From Dactylosporangium siamense (GTDB lineage: Bacteria; Actinomycetota; Actinomycetes; Mycobacteriales; Micromonosporaceae): a DNA stretch of 64,000 nucleotides. The DNA is taken from positions 1 through 64,000 of the forward strand of contig NZ_BONQ01000147.1 of the NCBI RefSeq assembly GCF_016862795.1, in the 5' to 3' direction. Position numbers and translations under genes: made by a program. This document shows, one piece after another, positions 17,308-25,819 of the stretch. The notes under the pieces are model-generated. The model did no database searches and had not been told where the DNA came from. It saw nothing but the letters and a program-made list of their open reading frames with translations. Position 1 is the first letter of the stretch. Each line of letters opens with the position of its first letter.

Positions 17308-18381
17308 TCATCGCCTCCTGGCGCGTCTCGCCACCGCCGCGACCAGCATCAACGCCACTACCGTAAACGCTGCGAGCAGCAGCGGGGCCCGTGCCGAGGA
17401 GCGCACGGGCGTCTTCGGCGGCGCCGCCTTCGCCGGGGTCGCCGACGGCACGGCGCTGGTCGGCGCCGCCACCTTCAACCCGCTCGGGTAGCGCAGCACG
17501 ACGACCGGACCGGCCTGGTCGGAGACGGTCAGCAGCCCGGTCGCGTCGGCGGTGTAGGCGATCGCCTCACCCTGCGGCTCGTCCGGCAACGGCGTGACCG
17601 TCGGCTTCCCGGAGGTGATCGCCTTGGCGACGTCGCCGCCGGTGACCTCGAACTCGTAGGCGTCGGCATAGGTGCGCACCACGGCCCGCGTGCCGTCGGC
17701 GGACACGGCCGCCCCGGTGACCCAGGCGATGCCGAGGAAGCTGAACGGGTTGGACGTGCCGGTGCGGTGCGGCTCGAACGCGCCCACCTTCGTCAGCTCG
17801 GCGCCGTCGGTGTTGTCCGTCGGCAGCGGCGTGTCCAGCCGGAACACCTCGCCGACCGGGTCCTTGGTGACGATCACCGGCCGGCCCTGCCCGTCGATGA
17901 GCAGCGCCTCGGCGTCGCGGGGCACCCCGTCGGGATACACCAGGCGGTGGATCTTCAGGTTCTTCGAGCCGGCCGCCATGGTCCACAGCGCGATGGTGCT
18001 GCGGCGGGTGCCCGAGCCGCCGGTCATGGGGCCGTTGTCGCCGATGTCGGCCACCCATACGGTGCCCTTGCGGTCCACCGCGAGGTCCTCGGGGTCCCGG
18101 GCGGTGCGCGGATACTGCACGCTGCCGGTCACCTTGCACGACGTGTCGAGCGTGAACACGCGGGTCTTGGCCGGGTCGGGGTTGCTGTCGTTCTCCACCA
18201 GGTAGCCGGTCGGGGTGACGACGAGACCGGACACCTCGGTCACCGCGGGATCGGTGATGCGGCAGACCTCTGTCGGACCGGCCGAAGCAGGCACGTGCGC
18301 ACCGGCCGGAGCGGGTGCATACAGGCTGAGCGCGGGTGCGCAGAGGATCAGCGCCGCTGCCGCCCCCGCCGCCCACCGCAT
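17308..18381 (-). CDS. Secreted, C-terminally anchored beta-propeller-like protein
   Basis: 357 residues. An N-terminal signal peptide ends near PAGAHV. About 280 residues of repeated short strands follow (TEVSGLVVTPTGYLVENDS, DPEDLAVDRKGTVWVADIG, PRDAEALLIDGQGRPVIVT), as in NHL/SMP-30-like propellers. After a Pro/Ala/Thr linker a single TM helix (LLLAAFTVVALMLVAAVA) ends in RRARRR, so the propeller sits outside the membrane. The function is unknown. The ATG at 18381 has a weak GGAAG 10 nt upstream. Confidence 0.75.
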   Translation of the reverse strand: MRWAAGAAAALILCAPALSLYAPAPAGAHVPASAGPTEVCRITDPAVTEVSGLVVTPTGYLVENDSNPDPAKTRVFTLDTSCKVTGSVQYPRTARDPEDLAVDRKGTVWVADIGDNGPMTGGSGTRRSTIALWTMAAGSKNLKIHRLVYPDGVPRDAEALLIDGQGRPVIVTKDPVGEVFRLDTPLPTDNTDGAELTKVGAFEPHRTGTSNPFSFLGIAWVTGAAVSADGTRAVVRTYADAYEFEVTGGDVAKAITSGKPTVTPLPDEPQGEAIAYTADATGLLTVSDQAGPVVVLRYPSGLKVAAPTSAVPSATPAKAAPPKTPVRSSARAPLLLAAFTVVALMLVAAVARRARRR

Positions 18382-18525
18382 GCCGTCAAGTCTTCCAGAC
18401 CTGCGGCAACCATTGCTGGACATCCGGTTCGGGTGACAATGCGTCAACCGTTCGGTTACGGATTGCGGCCGACACGTTGGAGGAAATGCGCGGAGGTTAC
18501 GGCCCGAATATGACACATTTCGGGC

Positions 18526-19347
18526 ATGAAGACATGGGGGAACATGCATGGCGGCCGGATGAGAGCCATCCGGCCGGCGATCCTGGCCGCCGCGGCGCTC
18601 GGCGTCGCACTCAGCGCGCTGGGCGTCGCCGGCCCCGCGAGCGCCGCAACGAGCGCGAAGACCGTGACCGTCACGGACCCGGTCGAGGTCGCCGCGCCGG
18701 TGGTCGTCGCCCGGTACACCTTCGACGCCGCCGGCAACGGCGCCACCGTCACGGACGACTCCGGCCACGGCCACACGCTGATCCCATCGGCCGGGCACGG
18801 CGGCAAGGTCAGGCTCGCCGACCGCCTCGGGATGGCCACGGGCGGGCGGGCGGCGGACTTCCCGGCCCGCTGCACCGGCAAGCGGTGCCCGCACGCGGTG
18901 CTGCAGACGCCGGACACCCCGGAGCTCAACCCCGGGGCCGGCCCCATCCGTTACGGCGCGACCGTCCGGCTGACCAGGAAGGACACCGGCTCCGGCCAGA
19001 ACGTCGTGCAGAAGGGGTACTCCGCGTCCGGCAGCCAGTACAAGCTGCAGATCGACGGCGCGGCCGGCCGCCCGAGCTGCGTCTTCGCCGACGCCGCCGT
19101 CCACGCGATCCACGTGGCGATGTCCGACGTCTCGGTCTCCGACGGCCTGTGGCACCGTCTCGAGTGCCGCCGGTCCGGCACCACGCTGACCGTCCTGGTC
19201 GACGACGCCGTCCGCGGCACCGCGACGCTGCCCGCCGAGCTGTCGGTGGTCAACACCGTGCCGCTCAGCATCGGCGGCAAGGGCAACGGCATGGACAACG
19301 ACCAGTTCCACGGCGCCCTCGACGACGTCTGGATCGCCCGCGGCTGA
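18526..19347 (+). CDS. Secreted LamG/concanavalin-like protein
   Basis: 273 residues from the first ATG; ATG 18544 or 18559 may be the true start, since GGGGGAA lies before 18544. The signal peptide ends near GPASAA. The mature part has a jelly-roll lectin pattern: VARYTFDAAGNGATVTDDSG, then LWHRLECRRSGTTLTVLVDD, ending DNDQFHGALDDVWIARG. It is probably an extracellular carbohydrate- or protein-binding module without an attached enzyme. Two Cys pairs are visible. No operon partner on this strand. Confidence 0.78.
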   Translation: MKTWGNMHGGRMRAIRPAILAAAALGVALSALGVAGPASAATSAKTVTVTDPVEVAAPVVVARYTFDAAGNGATVTDDSGHGHTLIPSAGHGGKVRLADRLGMATGGRAADFPARCTGKRCPHAVLQTPDTPELNPGAGPIRYGATVRLTRKDTGSGQNVVQKGYSASGSQYKLQIDGAAGRPSCVFADAAVHAIHVAMSDVSVSDGLWHRLECRRSGTTLTVLVDDAVRGTATLPAELSVVNTVPLSIGGKGNGMDNDQFHGALDDVWIARG

Positions 19348-19399
19348 GCCGCGCGAGGCACAGTCCGGACAGCCCGCGGCTGAGCCGCGTGGAGGCACC

Positions 19400-19426
19400 G
19401 GGGCCTGACCGGACCGGTCAGGCCCC
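19400..19426. terminator. Bidirectional terminator between convergent genes
   Basis: Perfect 11-bp stem GGGGCCTGACC/GGTCAGGCCCC with a 5-nt loop, followed by TTTCC on the plus strand and AAAGG on the other. The right arm overlaps the stop codon of the MFS gene. Confidence 0.75.
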
Positions 19427-20836
19427 TTTCCGTGCCCGCGGCACGAAGACCGCGATCACCGCGGCCGCCGTCAACATCGCCGTCAACGCCGCGAAGGTGT
19501 ACGTGTACCCCGACTCCAGGGGCAGCCCCGCCGGCGTCACGTGCGCGGTGATCACCGCGCTGGCCACCGCCGCGCCGAGGGACCCGCCGATGGTGCGGAT
19601 GTTGGCGTTCATGCCGCTCGCCACGGCCGTCTGGCCGGCCGGGACGGTGTGCACGATGAGGTTGACCATCGCGGTCCACGTCAGCCCGAGACCCACGCCG
19701 AACACCCCGGTCGCGACGGCGATCTGCCAGTACGCGGAGTGGAACAGGGTGAGCCCGGCGCACGACAGCGCCGCGGTCGTCGTGCCGAGCAGCAGCTGGA
19801 CCTTCGTCGGCACGTAGGCGGTCAGCGGGCCGCTCACGAATCCGGCCACCGCCATCGTGACCAGCATCGGCAGCATCGCCAGCCCGGCGCCGGTGACGGT
19901 GGTGCCGAAGCCGTACCCGGTGGAGCGCGGCGTCTGCAGGAACTGCGGCAGGAACGCGTAGGTGGCGAACATGCCCGCGCCGAACAGCAGCGCGACGAGG
20001 TTCGTCGTCCAGACCGCCGGCAGGCGCATCATGTGCATGTCGATGAGCGGCTCGGCGGAGCGCAGCTCCACCAGCACCCACGCGACAACGAGGACCACGG
20101 CGGCGATCAGCGGCACCACGACCCGGCCCGACGTCCACCCCCAGGCCGGCGCCTTGCTCAGCGGCAGGATCAGGGCGACCAGCCAGCCGGACAGCAGCGC
20201 CCCGGCGAGCCAGTTGATCCTCCCACGGGCACGGGATGGCGACTCGCCGACGAACCGCAGGGTCAGCGCGAACGTGCCCGCCACGACCAGGGCCGGGATC
20301 CAGAACAGGGCCCTCCAGTCCACCGCGGCGACGATCGGTCCGGCGAGGACCACGCCCAGGCCGCCGCCGACGGCGATCACCGCGGACAGCCCGCCGATCG
20401 CGGACGCCACCCTGGCCGGTGGCAGCTCGTCGCGGAGGATGCCGAACGAGATCGGGAACACGGCGCCGCCGAGCCCCTGCACGATCCGCCCGATGATGAG
20501 CACGCCGATGTTCGGCGCGACGGCGGCGATCACGCACCCGATGACGATGGCCGCGAGGGCGACGAGCAGGGTGCGGCGCTTGCCGTACATGTCGCCGATG
20601 CGCCCCATGATCGGGGTGGCGACGGCGGCGGACAGCAGCCAGGCGGTCAGGACCCAGGTGACCGTGCTCTGACTGGTGTGCAGGTCGTGCTGGATCGTCG
20701 GCAGCACCGGACTGACCAGCGATTGGAGCAGGGAGAACGAGGCGGCCGCGGTGGCGAGCGCGACGAAGGTGAACCGTCCCGCCCGCACCGGTGCGGTCGC
20801 AACGGGTGGCGGGCTGAGGGTGAGTGCGCGTGTCAT
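19418..20836 (-). CDS. MFS drug-efflux transporter (DHA2-like)
   Basis: 472 residues and about 14 hydrophobic segments. The loop 2-3 motif is seen as GRIGDMYGKRRTLL and motif C-like GGLGVVLAGP follows. It probably exports small hydrophobic compounds by proton antiport. I chose ATG 20836, with GGGGGAAA upstream; the longer frame to 20881 begins inside the operator. Divergent from a TetR gene, which very likely represses it through the twin operators at 20864-20903. Confidence 0.88.
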   Translation of the reverse strand: MTRALTLSPPPVATAPVRAGRFTFVALATAAASFSLLQSLVSPVLPTIQHDLHTSQSTVTWVLTAWLLSAAVATPIMGRIGDMYGKRRTLLVALAAIVIGCVIAAVAPNIGVLIIGRIVQGLGGAVFPISFGILRDELPPARVASAIGGLSAVIAVGGGLGVVLAGPIVAAVDWRALFWIPALVVAGTFALTLRFVGESPSRARGRINWLAGALLSGWLVALILPLSKAPAWGWTSGRVVVPLIAAVVLVVAWVLVELRSAEPLIDMHMMRLPAVWTTNLVALLFGAGMFATYAFLPQFLQTPRSTGYGFGTTVTGAGLAMLPMLVTMAVAGFVSGPLTAYVPTKVQLLLGTTTAALSCAGLTLFHSAYWQIAVATGVFGVGLGLTWTAMVNLIVHTVPAGQTAVASGMNANIRTIGGSLGAAVASAVITAHVTPAGLPLESGYTYTFAALTAMLTAAAVIAVFVPRARKGA

Positions 20837-20863
20837 CGGATTTCCCCCGGACGCGGTACAGTA

Positions 20864-20903
20864 GTGGAGGTACGCCTCCACATTAGCGGAGGGGTGCCTC
20901 CAC
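20864..20903. promoter_or_regulatory. Twin TetR operators between the MFS and TetR genes
   Basis: Site 1 (20864-20881) is GTGGAGG-TACG-CCTCCAC, a perfect inverted repeat. Site 2 (20886-20903) is the near-copy GCGGAGG-GGTG-CCTCCAC. The centres are 22 bp apart, about two helical turns, on the same DNA face. Confidence 0.75.
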
Positions 20904-20925
20904 TTCCAAGCCGCTGGAGAAAAAC

Positions 20926-21486
20926 GTGTCCGCCGACTCCCCCGTCGCCGTCCGCCGGCCGCAGCGTGCCGACGCGAGGCGCAACTTCGACGCGTTGCTG
21001 TCCGCCGCCCGCGCGGCGTTCGCCGAGCAGGGCACCGAGGCGTCCCTCGAGGACATCGCCCGGCGGGCCGGCGTGGGCATCGGGACGCTGTATCGCAACT
21101 TCCCCACCCGGCAGGACCTGTTCGAGACGGTCTACATCGGCGAGATCGAGCAGCTGTGCCAGACCGCCGACGACGTCGCCTCCCGGCCGCCGTGGGACGC
21201 CCTGGTGTCGTGGCTGCACCGGTTCGTGGCCTACACGGCGACGAAGCGCGCCATCTATGAGGCCCTCAACCGCGACTCGTCCATGTTCCGCCACTGCCGC
21301 GAGGAGATCTACCGCGTCGGTGAGCCGCTGCTGGCCCGCGCCCAGGCCGCCGGCGCCGTGCGCACCGACGTCACGTTCGACGACACGCTGCGCATGATCA
21401 GCGGCCTGACCGCCGGCGGCTTCGTCGACGCCGCCCAGCGCGACCGGGTCCTGAGGGTCGCCCTGGACGGCCTGCGCCGGCAGTAG
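20926..21486 (+). CDS. TetR-family repressor of the divergent MFS gene
   Basis: 186 residues from GTG. The HTH lies at residues about 35-65 (LEDIARRAGVGIGTLYRNFPTR). The ligand-binding domain carries a Cys (FRHCREE). It reads away from the MFS transporter across an 89-bp gap holding two inverted repeats, the usual layout of an efflux pump under its own ligand-released repressor. Its last 24 codons have a decayed near-copy at 24535-24606. Confidence 0.88.
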   Translation: MSADSPVAVRRPQRADARRNFDALLSAARAAFAEQGTEASLEDIARRAGVGIGTLYRNFPTRQDLFETVYIGEIEQLCQTADDVASRPPWDALVSWLHRFVAYTATKRAIYEALNRDSSMFRHCREEIYRVGEPLLARAQAAGAVRTDVTFDDTLRMISGLTAGGFVDAAQRDRVLRVALDGLRRQ

Positions 21487-21525
21487 CCCGCGGGTCTGAG
21501 GCTCTGCGGCCCCTGGGTGACTGAC

Positions 21526-22176
21526 TCACCCGTCGACGAGGCGGTGCCGGTACGCATAGGCGACGGCCTGCGCCCGGTCCCGTACCCCCGTCTTCGCGAA
21601 CACGTGGTTGATGTGCGTCTTCACGGTCGCGTCGGACACGTGCAGGCGACCCGCGATCTCGGTGTTGGACAGGCCTTCCGCGACGAGCCGCAGCACCTGC
21701 AGCTCCCGGTCGGTCAGCCCGTCCGGTGCCGGGCCCGCCGCGGCGGGCGCGTGCTGGGGCAGCAGCTCCAGCAGCCGCCGTTGCACCTGCGGCGCGAGGT
21801 CGGCCTCGCCGGAGGTGACCCGGCGCAGCGCCCGGACGACCTCGTCGGCGCTCGCGTCCTTGGTGAGGTAGCCACGCGCGCCGGACCGCAGCGCCGCCAG
21901 CATCTCGGTGTCCTCCGCGAAGGTGGTGAGCACGACCACCTGGGTCCGCGGGTGCAGCTCGCGGATCCGGGCGGTCGCCGTGACGCCGTCGCAGCGGGGC
22001 ATGCGCAGGTCCATGAGCACCACGTCGGGGTCGTGCTCGGCGACCGCGGTCACCGCCTCGTCCCCGTCGGCGGCCACCGCCACCACGTCGATGCCGTCGA
22101 CGAGCGACAGCATGAGTCGCATGCCGTCGCGGATGACCCGCTGGTCGTCGGCGACGACCACCCGCAGGAGCGTCAT
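21526..22176 (-). CDS. NarL/LuxR-type response regulator
   Basis: 216 residues. The receiver domain has the acidic pair in VVVADDQ, the phospho-acceptor Asp in VLMDLRMP, Thr in VVVLTTFAED and Lys in YLTKDAS. A LuxR HTH follows (LTDRELQVLRLVAEGLSNTEIA). The ATG at 22176 overlaps the kinase stop (ATGA), so this is the translationally coupled partner of the upstream histidine kinase. Confidence 0.92.
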   Translation of the reverse strand: MTLLRVVVADDQRVIRDGMRLMLSLVDGIDVVAVAADGDEAVTAVAEHDPDVVLMDLRMPRCDGVTATARIRELHPRTQVVVLTTFAEDTEMLAALRSGARGYLTKDASADEVVRALRRVTSGEADLAPQVQRRLLELLPQHAPAAAGPAPDGLTDRELQVLRLVAEGLSNTEIAGRLHVSDATVKTHINHVFAKTGVRDRAQAVAYAYRHRLVDG

Positions 22177-23282
22177 CGGGGAATCGTCAGCCACACCCGG
22201 AACCCGTCCTCGTGGGGGCCGGCGGTCAGGTCGCCGCCGAGCAGTTCGGCCCGCTCGCGCAGGCCGCTGAGACCGTAGCCCGCACCGGTGTCGGCGAGGG
22301 TGGGGCGGGCCGACGACCGGCCGTTGCGGATCTGCACCTCGATCGTGGCCTGGTGGAAGGTGAGGGCCGCCTCGATCGGTGCGCCCGGCGCGTGCTTGCG
22401 CACGTTGGTGAGGGCCTCGCGGACCGTGCGCTCGACCGCCAGCCCGGCCTCCGGCGAAAGGTGCCCGGGGTCGCCGGTGACCGTCAGCCGGGCGCCCGCG
22501 GTGTCGGCGAGGGCGCGGACCGCCTCGACGGCCGGCCGGGTGTCGCCCCGCAACGACGACACCGCCTGGCGGGTCTCGTCGAGGCCTTCGCGGGCGAACC
22601 GTTGCGCCTGATCCACCTGCTGCAGCACCGCCTCGGTGGGGGCGCCCTTGCGCAGCAGCAGCCGGGCGCTCTCCAGTCCGACGATCTGCGCCGACAGGGT
22701 GTGGGCGAGGATGTCGTGGATCTCGCGGGCGAGACGCTGCCGCTCGGCGAGCACCTCGGTGCGCGCCTCGGCCTCGCGGAGCGCCTGTTCGCTGGCGAGC
22801 AGCCGCTCGGCGGTCTCCGCCCGCTGCCGCGACCCGCCGATGCCGATGCCGAGCACCGCGAACCCGGCGCAGCCGGCCAGCAGCGGCAGCAGCGCGCCCG
22901 GGTTGCGCAGCTCGGCGATGGTCGCGCCGGTCGCGGCCGTCGCGACGGCGAACCCGACCGCGAGGGGCAGCGGCAGCGCGGCGAAGGCCAGGGCGATCGA
23001 GAGCCCGGCCGGGAACCAGCCCGGCGACGTCGGGTCGACCACGTAGAGCGCGTGCCCGCCCGCCGCCATCACCACCAGCGCGAGCAACATCCGGACGGGC
23101 CGGTCGGCACCGGCACGGCGGCTCGCGTACGCCCCGGCGAGCGCGACCGCGGCCAGCCCGGCGGCGAGCCAGCGCAGGTGGACGGGGACCGAGACGACCG
23201 CCGCCACCGTGTAGGCGACGGCGCCGACCGCCTGCCCGAGCGCGACACCGCGGCCGGGCAGGCGGTCCAGGGCACTGCTCAT
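22173..23282 (-). CDS. Sensor histidine kinase (HisKA_3 type)
   Basis: 369 residues. About six TM helices fill residues 10-165 with no large extracellular domain. A short coiled coil leads to the dimerisation/phosphoacceptor helix (QRLAREIHDILAHTLSAQIV, His at the H-D motif) and a HATPase region (EALTNVRKHAPG, GYGLSGLRERA). It probably senses a membrane signal. It overlaps both neighbours by 4 nt, so three genes form one operon. Confidence 0.9.
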   Translation of the reverse strand: MSSALDRLPGRGVALGQAVGAVAYTVAAVVSVPVHLRWLAAGLAAVALAGAYASRRAGADRPVRMLLALVVMAAGGHALYVVDPTSPGWFPAGLSIALAFAALPLPLAVGFAVATAATGATIAELRNPGALLPLLAGCAGFAVLGIGIGGSRQRAETAERLLASEQALREAEARTEVLAERQRLAREIHDILAHTLSAQIVGLESARLLLRKGAPTEAVLQQVDQAQRFAREGLDETRQAVSSLRGDTRPAVEAVRALADTAGARLTVTGDPGHLSPEAGLAVERTVREALTNVRKHAPGAPIEAALTFHQATIEVQIRNGRSSARPTLADTGAGYGLSGLRERAELLGGDLTAGPHEDGFRVWLTIPR

Positions 23283-23779
23283 CCGACCCGTTCCAGCGGG
23301 GCCGCCGCCGGCGCCGCGTTCGGCAGCAGGCCGGTGGCGTTTGCCAGCAGCAGGTTCTGTACGCCCAGCGTCACCGCCACGTACACCATCGCCTCGCCGG
23401 CTCCTTCCGTCGCACCCAGGCGGGTCGCGAGGAGGAACAGTCCGACCCGGACCGCGATCGTCGCGACCCACAGCGCGCCGGTGCGCCAGTTTCCCTCACA
23501 CCACGGACCGTCCTCGCCCCGCCAGACCCGCAGGGTGCGGAACCGCAGCGCCCCCATGACCCCGGCAAAGGCTATCCCCGCCGCGAAGAACCCGACAGTG
23601 GCCCCGGTGTGCAACCGGCCGATCATCGCGTGGTCGACCAGGAGCGACAACACCAGGAACCACACCGGCAGGATCACGAGCCCCCGCACGGTGACCTTGC
23701 GGCGCCGGACCTGCCGGCTGATCACGAACCCCGCGAACGCGACCGCCGCCGCCACCACGAGCACCTGCTGCACCATCAC
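23279..23779 (-). CDS. Small polytopic membrane protein in the kinase operon
   Basis: 166 residues, four or five TM helices, with a basic loop RRRKVTVRG after helix 1. The shape recalls the DUF1453/CcdC-like family, but I cannot confirm it. It is the first gene of the operon and overlaps the kinase start by ATGA. That suggests an accessory sensor part or the protein being controlled. Confidence 0.7.
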   Translation of the reverse strand: MMVQQVLVVAAAVAFAGFVISRQVRRRKVTVRGLVILPVWFLVLSLLVDHAMIGRLHTGATVGFFAAGIAFAGVMGALRFRTLRVWRGEDGPWCEGNWRTGALWVATIAVRVGLFLLATRLGATEGAGEAMVYVAVTLGVQNLLLANATGLLPNAAPAAAPLERVG

Positions 23780-23881
23780 CGTCTCCGTTCGTTCGCCTGT
23801 GACAGCGACCGTACGGATCGGCGCACGTCCGGCGCGTCGGCGCGGAGTTTGATCGATGGCCTCAACCCCAGGGTGGAGACC

Positions 23882-24457
23882 TCAGGCCGGCGGGCCCACC
23901 TGGTAGGTGAGGGAGTAGGTGTTGTTGTTGACGTTGTACTCGGTGAAGTTGAACGCGTAGACGGAGAAGTTGGTGGTGTACGTGCCCGGCTCGAACGGGG
24001 CCAGGAACGGGAACGACACCAGCCGGGTCGAGTTGGTGGGGATGCCGTTGGTGTCGCAGACGATGCCGTTGCTCAGATAGCCGACGCACTTCCACGGCGG
24101 TCCCGGGCCGACGCCACCCTCGCCGCGCAGCGGCGGGCGTTCGACGGGAGAGGTCGGCAGGAAGGCCACGTACACCGAGTCCGCGGCGGGGCCGGGCGCC
24201 GGGTTGGGCACGGTGGTCGGGCTGGTGCGCCAGCCGGTGTTCGTCACCGCCACCGTGTAGTAGTGGATCGTGCCGGGCTGGACCGGGGTGGACGGGCTCG
24301 CCCAGGCGGTGATGGTGAGGTCCGCCCAGTACCGGACGCAGAGGCCGCCGGGGCACGGCGGGGCGGGTGCCGCCGCGGCCGGCGCGGCGGCGAGGGCGGA
24401 GCCGGCGAGGGTGATCCCGGCGGTGAGCAGGAGCCGAACCCAGCGTCCAGGTGACAT
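23882..24457 (-). CDS. Secreted protein with a DUF11/CARDB-like beta domain
   Basis: 191 residues. The signal peptide ends near AAAPAAAAP. The mature part is a beta sandwich-like chain (TPVQPGTIHYYTVAVTNTGW, then Asn/Tyr/Thr-rich strands EYNVNNNTYSLTYQV), which resembles conserved-repeat domains of cell-surface proteins. Four Cys are present. ATG 24457 is chosen because it opens the signal peptide. No partner gene is evident. Confidence 0.65.
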   Translation of the reverse strand: MSPGRWVRLLLTAGITLAGSALAAAPAAAAPAPPCPGGLCVRYWADLTITAWASPSTPVQPGTIHYYTVAVTNTGWRTSPTTVPNPAPGPAADSVYVAFLPTSPVERPPLRGEGGVGPGPPWKCVGYLSNGIVCDTNGIPTNSTRLVSFPFLAPFEPGTYTTNFSVYAFNFTEYNVNNNTYSLTYQVGPPA

Positions 24458-24534
24458 GCGGCCCAAGGTAGATGTCGCGGTCGAGGCCCGCACCGCGGCT
24501 GCCAGGACCCGACAGAACGCTCCAGCCGGCCCAC

Positions 24535-24606
24535 GGCGTCGGCGGGGACGCCGCCCAGTGCGACCGGGTCCTGAGCGTCGCCCTGGACGGCCTCCGCACC
24601 CGCTGA
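24535..24606 (+). pseudogene. Remnant of a TetR gene 3' end
   Basis: Reads DAAQCDRVLSVALDGLRTR then stop; the TetR gene ending at 21486 reads DAAQRDRVLRVALDGLRRQ then stop. The DNA is also nearly identical over about 50 bp (GACCGGGTCCTGAG and GTCGCCCTGGACGGCCT shared). Nothing upstream continues the TetR fold, so this is a stranded gene tail. Confidence 0.7.
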
Positions 24607-25473
24607 TCACCCGGGGTTGCGGGCGGTCACCAGCCAGAGCGCCGACGGGATCCGGTAACCGGCCCCGGGGTCACGGAAGCGGGCGAGCAGTTTCCCGGCA
24701 CCTGCTCGAGCCTCATGCTGCGCGGTTGGTACGGCCAGACGGTACGGCGCGCTCGCCGGGCCGAGCTCGATCAGCCATTCGGCGACGTCGTCGGGCTCGT
24801 CCGGCGCCTCCATCACCACGTCGTGCGGCTCGGTCGCGACGTCGGCGAAGCCGGCGGCGGTCAGCACCCGCGCGATCCGCCCCGGATCCGCGAGGGCGAA
24901 CGGTCCGGGCTCGGCGCCGACCGGCAGCGGCGGCAGGGCGCCGAGATGCGGGGCGGCGCCGAGCATCGCCGCGGGAAGCCAGGCGTTGCCGGCGCGGAAC
25001 ACGGTCGCCGCGAACCGGCCGCCGGGCCGCAGCGACCGGCGGACCGCGGCGCAACCGGCGACCGGGTCGGCGAGCAGCATGAGCACCATCCGCGAGTAGG
25101 CGGCGTCGAACGGACCACCGGGCACCACGTCAAGGGTTTCGATGTCGGCGGCGAGGAACCGGAGCCCGGGGTGCCGCCCGGCGGGGAACCGTGACCGGGC
25201 GGCCTCGATCATCGCGGCCGACAGGTCGACGCCGACCGCACCGCCGCCCTCATCACTGCCTGCACCGCCGGCCTTGGTGGCGGCCGCCAGCTCGGCGGTG
25301 GTGCCGCCGCAGCCGCAGCCGACGTCCAGGACCCGCTCCCCCGGCCGCACGGCGAGGGACCGCAGCGCCACCTCGCCGAGGGGCCGGCCGCGCACGTCGT
25401 GCCGGTCGGCGTGCCGGATCCAGCCGGGCGCCGCCGCGGCCCAGAACGCTGCCACCGTCGCGGCGGCGTCCAT
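24607..25473 (-). CDS. SAM-dependent class I methyltransferase
   Basis: 288 residues. Motif I is VLDVGCGCGGTTAELA near residue 48, the acidic loop is VGVDLSAAMIEAARSRFP and motif IV/V is FDAAYSRMVLMLL; the C-terminal half caps the site. UbiE/Methyltransf_25-like, likely acting on a small molecule. The start overlaps the upstream monooxygenase-like gene by one nucleotide (TGATG), so the two are co-translated. A TetR gene reads away from them. Confidence 0.85.
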   Translation of the reverse strand: MDAAATVAAFWAAAAPGWIRHADRHDVRGRPLGEVALRSLAVRPGERVLDVGCGCGGTTAELAAATKAGGAGSDEGGGAVGVDLSAAMIEAARSRFPAGRHPGLRFLAADIETLDVVPGGPFDAAYSRMVLMLLADPVAGCAAVRRSLRPGGRFAATVFRAGNAWLPAAMLGAAPHLGALPPLPVGAEPGPFALADPGRIARVLTAAGFADVATEPHDVVMEAPDEPDDVAEWLIELGPASAPYRLAVPTAQHEARAGAGKLLARFRDPGAGYRIPSALWLVTARNPG

Positions 25474-25763
25474 CAGAAGGGCATCTCGTCGCCGACGACG
25501 GCGAACGAGCTGAACCCGGCCGCCTTCCCCGGGTCGAAGCCCTCCTCCTGCGCGGCGAGCCCGGCCGCCTTCATCAGCCGCTCCGACTGGAACCGGCGGA
25601 ACGCGGCCTCGTCGATCCAGATGTTCAGCACGCGCCAACCGTCCTCGTACGGGCCCGACACGTGCGCCACCAGCCCCGGCGGCCGGTCGGGGCCGAGGTG
25701 CCGTTCGACCATGCGGTACTCGGTCTCGGACACGCCCGGCATCTGCTGCACCACTCCGTACAC
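25473..25763 (-). CDS. ABM-family (antibiotic biosynthesis monooxygenase-like) protein
   Basis: 96 residues, one ferredoxin-like alpha/beta barrel of the dimeric ABM superfamily (VVQQMPGVSETEYRMVERHL, then GWRVLNIWIDEAAFRRFQSE). Such proteins oxidise aromatic rings without cofactor, or only bind ligand. It forms a two-gene unit with the methyltransferase. The promoter region contains an ATAGAG/CTCTAT inverted repeat, likely bound by the divergent TetR. Confidence 0.7.
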   Translation of the reverse strand: MYGVVQQMPGVSETEYRMVERHLGPDRPPGLVAHVSGPYEDGWRVLNIWIDEAAFRRFQSERLMKAAGLAAQEEGFDPGKAAGFSSFAVVGDEMPF

Positions 25764-25778
25764 CGTGCACTCCTTTGA

Positions 25779-25795
25779 ATAGAGTAAACCTCTAT
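25779..25795. promoter_or_regulatory. Candidate TetR operator
   Basis: Inverted repeat ATAGAG-TAAAC-CTCTAT in the 56-bp gap between the ABM gene and the TetR gene. It is unusually AT-rich for this genome. Confidence 0.55.
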
Positions 25796-25819
25796 CGAAT
25801 AGAACACTACGCTGACGGG

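Noticed and set aside
18336-19817. A long plus-strand frame overlapping the LamG-like gene
   Set aside because: Arg/Pro/Gly-rich shadow; the signal peptide and fold belong to the 18526 frame.
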